Assembly: GCA_025938035.1 (NCBI GenBank)
Contig: JAICQE010000073.1
Span: forward strand, 1 to 19,480
Source: Vicinamibacteria bacterium
GTDB taxonomy: Bacteria; Acidobacteriota; Vicinamibacteria; Vicinamibacterales; UBA2999
Direction of reading: 5' to 3'
DNA length: 19,480 bases
Under the pieces are notes generated by a model that searched no databases, was not told where the DNA came from, and saw only the letters and a list, made by a program, of their open reading frames with translations. Of the stretch, positions 6,529 through 13,675 are shown piece after piece. Both the position numbers and the translations under genes were made by a program. Numbering within the stretch: position 1 is the stretch's first letter; each line of letters begins with the position of its first letter.

Positions 6529-8181
6529 GTGACACGCGAAACACTCGACGTAGACATCCTCATCGTCGGCGGTGGCCCGGCCGGGATGTCGGCGGCCCTG
6601 CGGCTGGCGCAGCTGCAGAAGGAGCACGGCGGCGAGCCGATGTCGATCGCCGTGCTCGAGAAGTCGCGCGAGCCCGCCGCGCACGCGCTGTCGGGGGCGG
6701 TGCTCGATCCTTCAACGCTTCGGGATTTGATGCCGGAGTTCCCGCAGAAGGGTGCACCGCTTGCCGTACCGGTGCTTGCCGATCACGTCTATTTCCTGAC
6801 GCAGGCCGGCCGCATCGCGTTTCCGATCATCCCGCCGCCGCTCAGCAATCACGGTAACTTCATCATCTCGCTCAACCTTTTCACGCGCTGGCTGGCGCAG
6901 CAGGTGGAGTCCGAAGGCATCGATGTCTTCACCGGGTTCGCCGGACAGGACATCCTGATGGATGGTTCGCGCGTCGTCGGCGTGCGGACAGGAGATCGCG
7001 GGATCGGGCGGCACGGTGAGCAGAAGCCGACGTTCGAGCCGGGCGTCGACGTGGTGGCGAAGGTCACGATCTTCTGCGACGGCGTTCGCGGCAACCTGAC
7101 CAAGGAGCTGGAACGCAGGCTCCAGCTCGGCGCCGGGCGGCAGCCACAGCAGTTCGCCCTTGGCCTCAAGGAGCTGTGGGACATTCCCGCTGGCCGCCTT
7201 CCAGCCGGAACCGTCATGCACACGATGGGTTACCCGCTCCGGCTGGAGGAGTTCGGCGGCGGTTTCGTTTACGCGATGGGAGATGGGCAGCTGTCCGTTG
7301 GCTTCGTGGCCGGCCTCGACTACAAGGATCCGCTGTTCGATCCGCACATGGCGTTCAACCGCTTCAAACAGCATCCATTCGTTGCGTCGCTGCTCGACGG
7401 CGGAACGATGGTGCGCTACGGCGCGAAGGCGCTGCCGGAAGGTGGCTGGAACACCATTCCGCGTCTGTACATGGATGGCGGGCTCATTGCGGGAGACGCC
7501 GGCTCCTTCCTGAACTCGATGCGGCTCAAGGGCATTCATCTCGCGATGCGAACGGGAATGCTGGCGGCCGAATCGGCGTTCGAAGCCGTCCGCGAGAACG
7601 ACACGTCGGCATCCAGCCTGGAGCGGTATCAGCGGAAGATCGACGCCAGTCCGGTTCGAGCCGAGTTGTATCCCGTTCGCCACGTGCATCAGGCATTTGG
7701 TCACGGCCTCCTGGCCGGCCTCGCCTTCTCGGGCGTCTCGCTGGTGACGCGCGGCTGGTCACCCGTCGACCTTCACGGCGACGCCGGTCATGCGCGGATG
7801 CGAAAGCTGGATACATCCGTCTCACCTCAACGCGACTTGCGCGCGAGCAATGAGACAGCGATCGACCGCCGCCTGACGTTCGACAAGGTCACCAACGTGC
7901 ATTACTCCGGCACCGCGCACGACGAGGATCAGCCGGCGCACCTCCTCGTGCATACCGAGGTCTGCAGCTCGATTTGTGGTCCGGAGTACGGCCACCCGTG
8001 CACGCGGTTCTGCCCGGCCAACGTCTATGAGATCACGCGCGATGCGGATGGCACGCCCAGGCTGCAGATCAACGCGTCGAACTGTGTGCACTGCAAGACG
8101 TGCGACATCATGGACCCCTATCAGGTCATCACCTGGGTGCCGCCCGAGGGGGGCGGCGGGCCGCAATACAATGGAATGTAA
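6529..8181 (+). CDS. Electron transfer flavoprotein:ubiquinone oxidoreductase (ETF-QO)
   Basis: Membrane-associated flavo-iron-sulfur enzyme that passes electrons from reduced ETF to the quinone pool. The 550-residue product matches the family. FAD-binding VGGGPAGMSAALRL is at residues 13-26. The middle carries EKSREPAAHALSGAVLDP and later FLNSMRLKGIHLAMRTGMLA. The C-terminal ferredoxin-like domain gives [4Fe-4S] ligands Cys495, Cys519, Cys522 and Cys525 (FCPANVYE and NCVHCKTCDI). The GTG at 6529 produces the conserved RETLDVDILIVGGG opening. No Shine-Dalgarno sequence is visible because a nonad repeat ends 8 nt upstream. It forms a functional unit with etfB-etfA for beta-oxidation. Confidence 0.96.
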   Translation: MTRETLDVDILIVGGGPAGMSAALRLAQLQKEHGGEPMSIAVLEKSREPAAHALSGAVLDPSTLRDLMPEFPQKGAPLAVPVLADHVYFLTQAGRIAFPIIPPPLSNHGNFIISLNLFTRWLAQQVESEGIDVFTGFAGQDILMDGSRVVGVRTGDRGIGRHGEQKPTFEPGVDVVAKVTIFCDGVRGNLTKELERRLQLGAGRQPQQFALGLKELWDIPAGRLPAGTVMHTMGYPLRLEEFGGGFVYAMGDGQLSVGFVAGLDYKDPLFDPHMAFNRFKQHPFVASLLDGGTMVRYGAKALPEGGWNTIPRLYMDGGLIAGDAGSFLNSMRLKGIHLAMRTGMLAAESAFEAVRENDTSASSLERYQRKIDASPVRAELYPVRHVHQAFGHGLLAGLAFSGVSLVTRGWSPVDLHGDAGHARMRKLDTSVSPQRDLRASNETAIDRRLTFDKVTNVHYSGTAHDEDQPAHLLVHTEVCSSICGPEYGHPCTRFCPANVYEITRDADGTPRLQINASNCVHCKTCDIMDPYQVITWVPPEGGGGPQYNGM

Positions 8182-8185
8182 GGTG

Positions 8186-8212
8186 AACTCCCAAGTCCCA
8201 AAGTTGGGAGTT
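8186..8212 (+). repeat. Short heptad hairpin between ETF-QO and acyltransferase (CTCCCAA type)
   Basis: AACTCCCAA (8186-8194) and TTGGGAGTT (8204-8212) pair perfectly over 9 bp with a 9-nt loop. The loop itself begins with a second unit, GTCCCAA, at a 7-nt period (units at 8188 and 8195). It starts 4 nt after the ETF-QO stop and ends 3 nt before the chosen acyltransferase GTG. GGGAG inside the right arm (8206-8210) could be that gene's Shine-Dalgarno sequence. Confidence 0.75.
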
Positions 8213-8215
8213 GGC

Positions 8216-8890
8216 GTGAACGACTGGCGTGCGTCCGCGTGGAAGCGCGCGCAGGTGTCGCTCATCGCCGGCCTGGGATATCCGCTGATCAACATTCTGG
8301 GTCAGACCCTGCGGTTCCATGTCGAGGGCCTGCACCACTACGACGCGATCATCGCGTCCGGGCGCCAGCCGGTGATGGCCTTCTGGCACGGCCGCATTCT
8401 CCCGGCCACCTTCTACTTCCGCCGCCGCGGCATCGTCGTCATCACCAGCGAGAACTTCGACGGCGAATGGATCGCGCGAATCATCGAGCGCTTTGGCTAC
8501 GGAACCGCCAGGGGTTCGACAACGCGGGGCGGACGCCGGGCGATGGTGCAGCTGATCCGCGCGATGAGAGCGGGCAAGCCGGCCGGCTTCACGCTCGACG
8601 GACCGCGCGGGCCGGCGCACAGCGCGCAGCCCGGGGCCGTCTGGCTCGCCCATGCCACCGGAAATCCGATCCTGCCGTTTCACCTCGAGGCGGCACGCGC
8701 GTGGACGCTGCGCAGCTGGGACCGGACTCAGATTCCGAAACCGTTCACGAACGTGGCGCTGGTTGTTGGTGAGCCCATGCCCGTCGGCGCGGACGCCACC
8801 GACGCGCAGCTGGAATCTGCGCGCGTGGAGCTGGAGCAGCGGTTGGCGAATCTGGAGCGCCGCGCGCAGGAAATGGTCAGGTCCGCCTGA
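8216..8890 (+). CDS. DUF374 lysophospholipid acyltransferase family protein
   Basis: Predicted membrane-associated acyltransferase. The DUF374 branch of the LPLAT superfamily transfers acyl chains to lysophospholipids or lipid A-like acceptors; the exact substrate is unknown. From GTG 8216 the product is 224 residues. AFWHGR (His58) is the family's active-site variant. It is followed by ARGSTTRGG (98-106), TLDGPRGP (126-133), and later RSWDRTQIPKPF and VVGEPMPV. A hydrophobic N-terminal stretch lies at about 14-32. Alternative in-frame starts exist at 8171 (ATG, overlapping the ETF-QO stop) and 8183 (GTG), but both would translate through the hairpin. The stop codon lies within the left arm of the inverted repeat at 8881. 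Confidence 0.85.
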   Translation: MNDWRASAWKRAQVSLIAGLGYPLINILGQTLRFHVEGLHHYDAIIASGRQPVMAFWHGRILPATFYFRRRGIVVITSENFDGEWIARIIERFGYGTARGSTTRGGRRAMVQLIRAMRAGKPAGFTLDGPRGPAHSAQPGAVWLAHATGNPILPFHLEAARAWTLRSWDRTQIPKPFTNVALVVGEPMPVGADATDAQLESARVELEQRLANLERRAQEMVRSA

Positions 8891-8951
8891 AGGCGGACAC
8901 TACGACCGTACGGACACTACGACCGTACGTAGTGTCCGCCTTCAGGCGGAC
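8881..8951 (+). repeat. Perfect 24-bp inverted repeat around a 17-nt tandem duplication
   Basis: Arms 8881-8904 and 8928-8951 are exact reverse complements over 24 nt. Each arm contains a nested near-palindrome (GTCCGCCT, two bases, AGGCGGAC). The interior shows an exact 17-nt tandem duplication, 8894-8910 and 8911-8927 (CGGACACTACGACCGTA twice). The first copy overlaps the left arm. The element sits between two convergent genes, overlaps the acyltransferase stop codon and ends 3 nt before the stop of the opposite gene. It could act as a bidirectional transcription barrier, though no T-run is present. Confidence 0.9.
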
Positions 8952-8954
8952 TTG

Positions 8955-9611
8955 TCAGGCGCTCTTCACAGCCAGAATCTTGCGGCCCTGTAGGACCGCT
9001 TCGGTAATCAGCAGCGGCAGGGCCCATGAACCCCACGCCGCCATGGCGAGCTGTTCCTGCACGTTGCCGACCCCGCTCGTCTGAAGCAGCGGAAACATGA
9101 TGCGGAAGGCCACGAACGCCGTCGTGACCACATAGCTGCGGATCATCCACTCCTTGTGCTGGTCGTACAGCTGCCGCCTGATCGCGGTGAACGCCATGCC
9201 CGTTGTAATCAGCCAGGCGGTTGCCAGACCGGCCAGACCTGAACCGAATGCGACGCTGAGGTCAGTCGTGAACGCCAGATAGTAGGCAGTCGCCGCGCTG
9301 AGGACGATAGCCGTCATGTAGACGTATCCGAGCCGGCGATGCAGTCCCGGCCGTTGATCGCTGATTCCGAGCCACAGCTGAAACGGGCCGGACAGCAGGG
9401 CCACGATGCCGGTCGAGATATGCGCCAGCAGCCACCAGCGGCGCGGCCAGTAGCGATCGAACTGCGCCTCGTTGAGGGCGAAATACGGCAGCGCCGCGAC
9501 CACGATGAACACCGCACCCGCCAGGAAGACCAACGACAGCACGACCAGTGCTGTGCGATGAGTGCGTGCCGGGGACGCGGCGGGCAGTTGCGACTCGAGG
9601 GTAACGGCCAT
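8955..9611 (-). CDS. DUF2306 family membrane protein
   Basis: Integral membrane protein of unknown function. The 218-residue product from the ATG at 9611 shows about six hydrophobic segments (roughly residues 21-41, 59-80, 92-112, 119-142, 160-175 and 189-206). The DUF2306 pattern is visible: a histidine in the second segment (LLAHISTG), then SGPFQLWLG and LHRRLGYVYM, and a later HKEWMIRSYVVT. Conserved His and Arg residues suggest a haem- or quinone-linked role, but that is speculation. A longer frame reaching 9755 adds 48 non-hydrophobic residues and is less likely. It is convergent with the acyltransferase, with the inverted repeat between their stops, and divergent from the molybdenum hydroxylase genes. 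Confidence 0.8.
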   Translation of the reverse strand: MAVTLESQLPAASPARTHRTALVVLSLVFLAGAVFIVVAALPYFALNEAQFDRYWPRRWWLLAHISTGIVALLSGPFQLWLGISDQRPGLHRRLGYVYMTAIVLSAATAYYLAFTTDLSVAFGSGLAGLATAWLITTGMAFTAIRRQLYDQHKEWMIRSYVVTTAFVAFRIMFPLLQTSGVGNVQEQLAMAAWGSWALPLLITEAVLQGRKILAVKSA

Positions 9612-9769
9612 GGGTGCGCATTGTGCCACAACCGCGGTTCGCCTCACGATGCTGCCGGGGTGTGGTAGCTTCTGACCGTGAATGTCTTGCGCGCGATCAA
9701 GTATGCGACGCTCGCTCGTCAGGAGGGGTCGTTTACCGTTGCGAATGCGCGCCACGGCCGCGCCAGATC
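9612..9769. promoter_or_regulatory. Divergent intergenic region with two abutting palindromes
   Basis: This 158-nt gap separates the DUF2306 gene (-) from the molybdenum hydroxylase genes (+) and should hold promoters for both. Two palindromes overlap by two bases: TTGTGCCACAA (9621-9631) and AACCGCGGTT (9630-9639). They lie just upstream of the DUF2306 start, a plausible operator position. AGGAGGGG (9721-9728) looks like a strong Shine-Dalgarno sequence but is 41 nt from the annotated ATG 9770. I found no convincing -35/-10 pair. Confidence 0.4.
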
Positions 9770-9773
9770 ATGA
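9678..9773 (+). CDS. Possible 31-residue leader ORF (LysR-like N-terminus)
   Basis: GTG 9678 opens a 31-residue frame whose TGA overlaps the ATG of the next gene in ATGA. The peptide begins MNVLRAIKYATLARQEGSFT, which resembles the first helix-turn-helix region of LysR-type regulators (an LR-x-F-x-x-V-A-x-x-GSFT-x-A pattern). It ends well before a complete domain. It could be a coupling leader peptide, a decayed regulator start, or chance. No good ribosome binding site precedes it. Confidence 0.2.
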   Translation: MNVLRAIKYATLARQEGSFTVANARHGRARS

Positions 9774-10237
9774 GTCGCATCACGCTCAGAGTGAACGGCA
9801 CGCCACAGACGGTCGACGTGGACCCGGCCACACCCCTCTTGTACGTCCTCGCCGACGATCTCCAGTTGAACGGGCCCAAGTTCGGATGCGGCCTCGGCCA
9901 GTGCGGATGCTGCACCGTGCTGATCAACGGGCAGGCAGTGCGATCGTGCATCGCTCCGGTATCGACGGTGGCTGGCGCCGAGGTGACCACGCTCGAGGGA
10001 TTGGGCAGCGTGGAGAAGCCTCACCCCATTCAGCAGGCCTTCATCGACGAGCAGGCCGTGCAGTGCGGCTTCTGCCTCAGCGGTGTTGTCCTGACGGCCA
10101 AGGCCCACCTCGATCGGAATCCGAAGGCGAACGAAGCCGAGCTCCGCAAGGCGATGTCCGGAGTCCTGTGCCGGTGCGGAGCCAACACCCGGATGCTGAA
10201 GGCAATCATGCGCTACGCGCGCGGAGTGAAAGCGTGA
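9770..10237 (+). CDS. Molybdenum hydroxylase small subunit, 2x[2Fe-2S] (isoquinoline 1-oxidoreductase alpha-like)
   Basis: Iron-sulfur subunit that carries electrons from the molybdenum site of a xanthine dehydrogenase-family enzyme. The 155-residue product has a plant-ferredoxin-type cluster with Cys40, Cys45, Cys48 and Cys60 (FGCGLGQCGCC, later RSC). The second cluster has Cys99, Cys102, Cys134 and Cys136 (QCGFC, LCRCG). It opens ITLRVNGTPQTVDVDPATPL, usual for the family. No signal peptide is visible. ATG 9770 is chosen by homology because no near Shine-Dalgarno sequence exists; coupling to a 31-residue upstream frame is possible. It overlaps the large subunit by 4 nt (GTGA). Confidence 0.92.
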   Translation: MSRITLRVNGTPQTVDVDPATPLLYVLADDLQLNGPKFGCGLGQCGCCTVLINGQAVRSCIAPVSTVAGAEVTTLEGLGSVEKPHPIQQAFIDEQAVQCGFCLSGVVLTAKAHLDRNPKANEAELRKAMSGVLCRCGANTRMLKAIMRYARGVKA

Positions 10238-12558
10238 ACCGTCGCCGCTTCATCGTCCGAACGGGCGCACTGATCGTCAGCTTCGGCGCGGCACGGCTGG
10301 CGGAGAATCTTGCGCTGGGGACGACGGTTGCGGCGCAGGGATTGAATGGTCCGGGCAGCCGGCAGCTCGATGGCTGGATCGCGATACGGGCCGACGGCAG
10401 CATCACCGCGTTCACCGGCAAGTGCGAGCTGGGCCACGGTTTGTACACCGCGCAGACACAGCTCATCGCCGAGGAGCTCTGCGTTCCTTTCAGCCGCGTC
10501 ACGCTGGTGCAGTGCGACACCGCGGTCACGCCGGATCAGGGCACGACATCCGGAGCACAGTCACATCCTGCGAATTTCAACAACAGCAACCTGGCGCTGG
10601 CCGGTGCCACGGCGCGCGAGGCGCTGGTGGCGATGGCGTCGGAACGCCTGGGCGTGCCTGCGGGACAACTGGCTGTCAGAGACGGGGTAATCAGCGCCGC
10701 GAGCGACTTCGCGAAGCGCGTGAGCTACGCGGAGCTCATAGGCGGCCGGACGTTCAACCTGACGCTGAACCCGAACGCCAAGCGGAAGTCGGCGTCGGAC
10801 TGGACCGTTCTGGGGACGCCGGTCCCGCGCGTCGAGATCCCGGCAATGGTGACCGGGCGGTTCGAGTTTGTCCATAACGTCCGCGTGCCCGGAATGCTCC
10901 ACGGTCGCGTCGTGCGTCCGCCATCGACCAACGGCGCTGTCGCCGGGGTGGATCGTCGTTCGATCGAGCACATGCCTGGAGTTGTCCGTGTCGTCGTCAA
11001 GAACAACTTTGTTGGCGTTGTGGCGGAGAAGCCGTGGCAGGCCCTTCGGGCTGCCGCCGCGCTGAAAGTCACCTGGACACCTGGCGCTGCGCTGTCACCA
11101 CAGAGCGATTTCCATACGCGTCTGCGCGGTCAGGCGCCGACGCGCGATACGCGCATGGTGGATTCGGGAGATGTGGACGCGGCGCTATCGAAGGCCGGCA
11201 CGATCATTCGCGCGACGTACCTCTACCCATACCAGATGCACGGCTCCGTTGGCACCGCCTGCGCTGTTGCCGATGTGCAGGGCGACACGGCCACGCTCTG
11301 GGCCGCATCTCAGGCGGTATGGCCGCTGCGGAGTTCAGTGGCGCTGGTGCTCGGCTTGCGGCCCGAGAACATCCGTGTCGTCTTCAAGCAGGGGCCTGGC
11401 TGCTACGGCATCAACGGCGCCGATACCGTCGCATACGACGCGGCGATCCTGTCGCAGGCTGTCGGCAAGCCGGTTCGCGTGCAGTTGTCACGCGCCGACG
11501 AAATGGCGTGGGAGAACTACGGCGTCGCCTACGTCAGCGAAGAGCGCGCCGCGGTCGATCAGGAAGGTACGATCGTCGCCTGGGACTACGAGGCGTGGAC
11601 GCCGACCCGCGGCGGTCGGCCGGGCGCCGGAACGCCCGGCAACCAGGTAACCGGGACGCTGGCCGGATTCGAACCGGCGGCATTTCAGCCGCGAAGCCCG
11701 GCACCTGCGCCAACGGCATTCGCCAACGGCAACAACTCGGTGCCGAGTTATGTGACTGGCACCGTCAACGGCCGCGCAGGAGGTACCGGACGAATTGCCT
11801 CGGAACGTGTGGTCATTCACAGCGTGCGGTCGCCGTTGTTCACGGGTCCGCTGCGTTCTCCCGATCGGCTGCAGAATACGTTCGCCCATGAATCGTTCAT
11901 CGACGAGATTGCGGCCTCACGCCGCGTCGATGCCGTCGAATACCGGCTGAAACATCTCAGCGATCCCAGGTTGATCGCGGTCGTCAACGCGGCCGCAAAG
12001 GCGGCGAACTGGCAATCGCGCCCGTCGCCCTTGGGCGCCGGAGCCTTGCCGGGGGCGGCCCCCGCCTTGATTCGCCGCACGGGAATCGCGAACGGTCGTG
12101 GCATCTCCTGCGTGCTCTACGAAGGCAACAACGGCTACTGCGCGATGGTCGCCGACGTCGAGGTGAACCGGGACACCGGCGCGGTCGCCGTCAAGCGTCT
12201 GGTGATTGCCAACGATTCAGGGCCGATCTCCAATCCCGACGGCTTGCGCAACCAGCTGGAGGGCGGAGCGATTCAAGGCATCAGCCGGACGCTCCTCGAG
12301 GAAGTGACCTGGGACGGGCGGCGGGTGACCTCGGTCGATTGGAGAACCTACAAGCCGCTCTATCTCAGCGACGAGATGCCCGTGATTGAGACAGTCCTCA
12401 TCAACCGCCCGGACATGCCTGCCGCCGGCGCCGGCGAAACGGCAGTGACCGTCGTCGCGGGGGCAATCGGGAACGCAATCTTCGATGCCACCGGCGTGCG
12501 GCTGCGCCAGGTTCCGTTCACGCCGGAGCGCGTGAAGAGAGCGCTGGCTGCGAAGTAG
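10234..12558 (+). CDS. Molybdenum hydroxylase large subunit, Tat-type signal (isoquinoline 1-oxidoreductase beta-like)
   Basis: Molybdopterin-binding catalytic subunit of the xanthine dehydrogenase/aldehyde oxidase family, 774 residues; the substrate cannot be told from sequence. The N-terminus has a twin-arginine signal (NRRRFIV at 2-8, a short hydrophobic run, VAAQ near 32-35), suggesting periplasmic location. Further motifs are PYQMHGSVGTACAVAD, QGPGCYGINGADTVAYDA and, at the C-terminus, AGAGETAVTVVAGAIGNA with the catalytic Glu735 and then FDATGVRLRQVPF. A Gly/Pro/Asn-rich stretch lies at about 450-515. No FAD subunit gene is adjacent, so electrons probably leave through a cytochrome or quinone, as in the Ior type. 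GTG start, coupled to the small subunit. Confidence 0.92.
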   Translation: MNRRRFIVRTGALIVSFGAARLAENLALGTTVAAQGLNGPGSRQLDGWIAIRADGSITAFTGKCELGHGLYTAQTQLIAEELCVPFSRVTLVQCDTAVTPDQGTTSGAQSHPANFNNSNLALAGATAREALVAMASERLGVPAGQLAVRDGVISAASDFAKRVSYAELIGGRTFNLTLNPNAKRKSASDWTVLGTPVPRVEIPAMVTGRFEFVHNVRVPGMLHGRVVRPPSTNGAVAGVDRRSIEHMPGVVRVVVKNNFVGVVAEKPWQALRAAAALKVTWTPGAALSPQSDFHTRLRGQAPTRDTRMVDSGDVDAALSKAGTIIRATYLYPYQMHGSVGTACAVADVQGDTATLWAASQAVWPLRSSVALVLGLRPENIRVVFKQGPGCYGINGADTVAYDAAILSQAVGKPVRVQLSRADEMAWENYGVAYVSEERAAVDQEGTIVAWDYEAWTPTRGGRPGAGTPGNQVTGTLAGFEPAAFQPRSPAPAPTAFANGNNSVPSYVTGTVNGRAGGTGRIASERVVIHSVRSPLFTGPLRSPDRLQNTFAHESFIDEIAASRRVDAVEYRLKHLSDPRLIAVVNAAAKAANWQSRPSPLGAGALPGAAPALIRRTGIANGRGISCVLYEGNNGYCAMVADVEVNRDTGAVAVKRLVIANDSGPISNPDGLRNQLEGGAIQGISRTLLEEVTWDGRRVTSVDWRTYKPLYLSDEMPVIETVLINRPDMPAAGAGETAVTVVAGAIGNAIFDATGVRLRQVPFTPERVKRALAAK

Positions 12559-12560
12559 AG

Positions 12561-13586
12561 ATGGCGCTGACTGTTTTTGCTTCTGACCGCTTCGCGGATC
12601 ACCTCACGCCACCGGGTCACCCTGAGCGGGTGGAGCGCCATGCGGTGATGCAGGTGGTTGCCGACGAGTTTCGCAGGAATGGCGGGTCTGTCCGCGATCC
12701 AGGGCCGGCAACCCACGAGGATCTCGCGCGAATCCACGACGACAGTTACCTCACATTCCTTCGTGAAACGGCGGGCCGGGCAATCGCGCTCGATCCCGAC
12801 ACGTTTACTTCGCCCGACACGTACGACGTGGCGTGTCTCGCCGCCGGCGCCGCGGTGACGGCAGTCGATCATGTTCTCGACGCCGGCGCCGGGACGCGTG
12901 CGCTGGTGCTGGTCAGGCCGCCCGGCCACCATGCGGAACGAAACCGGGCGATGGGGTTCTGCTTCTTCAACAACATCGCCGTTGCCGCCGCCCATGCGCG
13001 GGCCCGCGGACTGTCCCGCGTGGCGATCGTCGACTACGACGTTCACCATGGCAACGGCACGCAGTGGAGTTTCTACAGCGATCCGTCGGTGCTGTTCGTG
13101 TCGTCGCATCAGTATCCCTACTACCCGGGAACAGGCGCTGCCAGCGAGGTGGGCTCCGGGGCTGGCGCCGGTTTGACGGTGAACCTCCCGCTGGCGGCTG
13201 GCGCCACCGACGCCGACTACGAACGCGCGTACGACGCAGTCGCCTGGCCGATCCTCAGGGCCTTCAAGCCGCAGCTGCTCCTGATTTCGGCGGGGTTCGA
13301 CGCCTACAAGGACGACCCGCTGGCCGGGATGCGCCTCGAAGCCGAATGCTTCGGCCGCCTGACGGCGCGGCTCGTCGCGATTGCCGACGAGTGTTGCGAC
13401 GGCCGCATCGTCGCGCTCACGGAAGGCGGGTATCACCTCCGGGGGATCGCGGACTCGCTGCGCTCGGTCATCGCGGCGTTCGAAGGCAATCGAGCGCCGG
13501 CGGCGCCGCCACAGACTGACGCTCCGCGCGGAGAGGCCGCGATCGCGGCCGTAAAACCGCACTTAGCGAAGTACTGGCCTTTATAA
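12561..13586 (+). CDS. Histone deacetylase-fold amidohydrolase (acetylpolyamine/AcuC-like)
   Basis: Predicted zinc-dependent deacetylase of the arginase/deacetylase superfamily, 341 residues. RPPGHHA (119-125) supplies the catalytic His123-His124 pair, GFCFFNN follows, and DYDVHHGNGT gives zinc ligands Asp160 and His162. SAGFDAYKDDP gives the third ligand Asp247, and EGGYH the catalytic Tyr291. All active-site residues are intact. In bacteria such proteins deacetylate polyamines, acetoin-related substrates or acetyl-lysine; the sequence alone does not choose. The ATG lies 2 nt after the molybdenum hydroxylase stop, so it is probably co-transcribed with that enzyme. A repeat begins 4 nt after its stop. 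Confidence 0.93.
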   Translation: MALTVFASDRFADHLTPPGHPERVERHAVMQVVADEFRRNGGSVRDPGPATHEDLARIHDDSYLTFLRETAGRAIALDPDTFTSPDTYDVACLAAGAAVTAVDHVLDAGAGTRALVLVRPPGHHAERNRAMGFCFFNNIAVAAAHARARGLSRVAIVDYDVHHGNGTQWSFYSDPSVLFVSSHQYPYYPGTGAASEVGSGAGAGLTVNLPLAAGATDADYERAYDAVAWPILRAFKPQLLLISAGFDAYKDDPLAGMRLEAECFGRLTARLVAIADECCDGRIVALTEGGYHLRGIADSLRSVIAAFEGNRAPAAPPQTDAPRGEAAIAAVKPHLAKYWPL

Positions 13587-13590
13587 TTAG

Positions 13591-13672
13591 AAGGCCCCGG
13601 GAATCAGGCCTCAGGCCTCAGTGCGTGCTGAGGTCTGCGGCCTGAGCCCTGTGGCCTGGGCCCTGTGGCCTT
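13591..13672 (+). repeat. Heptad hairpin repeat upstream of leuS (CTGNGGC / CAGGCCT type)
   Basis: The right side is six consecutive 7-nt units starting with CTG at 13628, 13635, 13642, 13649, 13656 and 13663, in perfect register. The left side has CAGGCCT at 13605 and 13612. The inner stem pairs 13604-13621 with 13628-13645 at 16 of 18 positions around a 6-nt loop. AAGGCC (13591-13596) also pairs with GGCCTT (13667-13672) at the base. The arms have unequal unit counts. The element fills the gap, 4 nt after the deacetylase stop and 3 nt before the leuS ATG. Confidence 0.85.
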
Positions 13673-13675
13673 CCC

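Noticed and set aside
5251..6684. 477-codon open frame antisense to etfA and neighbours
   Set aside because: It crosses two genes and the nonad repeat on the opposite strand; composition only.
8171..8215. ATG 8171 or GTG 8183 as the acyltransferase start
   Set aside because: Both would encode the hairpin and add residues unlike the family N-terminus; GTG 8216 fits better, though not proven.
9682..10233. Upstream extension of the molybdenum hydroxylase large subunit frame
   Set aside because: It runs out of frame through the small subunit gene. The Tat signal and GTGA junction fix the start at 10234.
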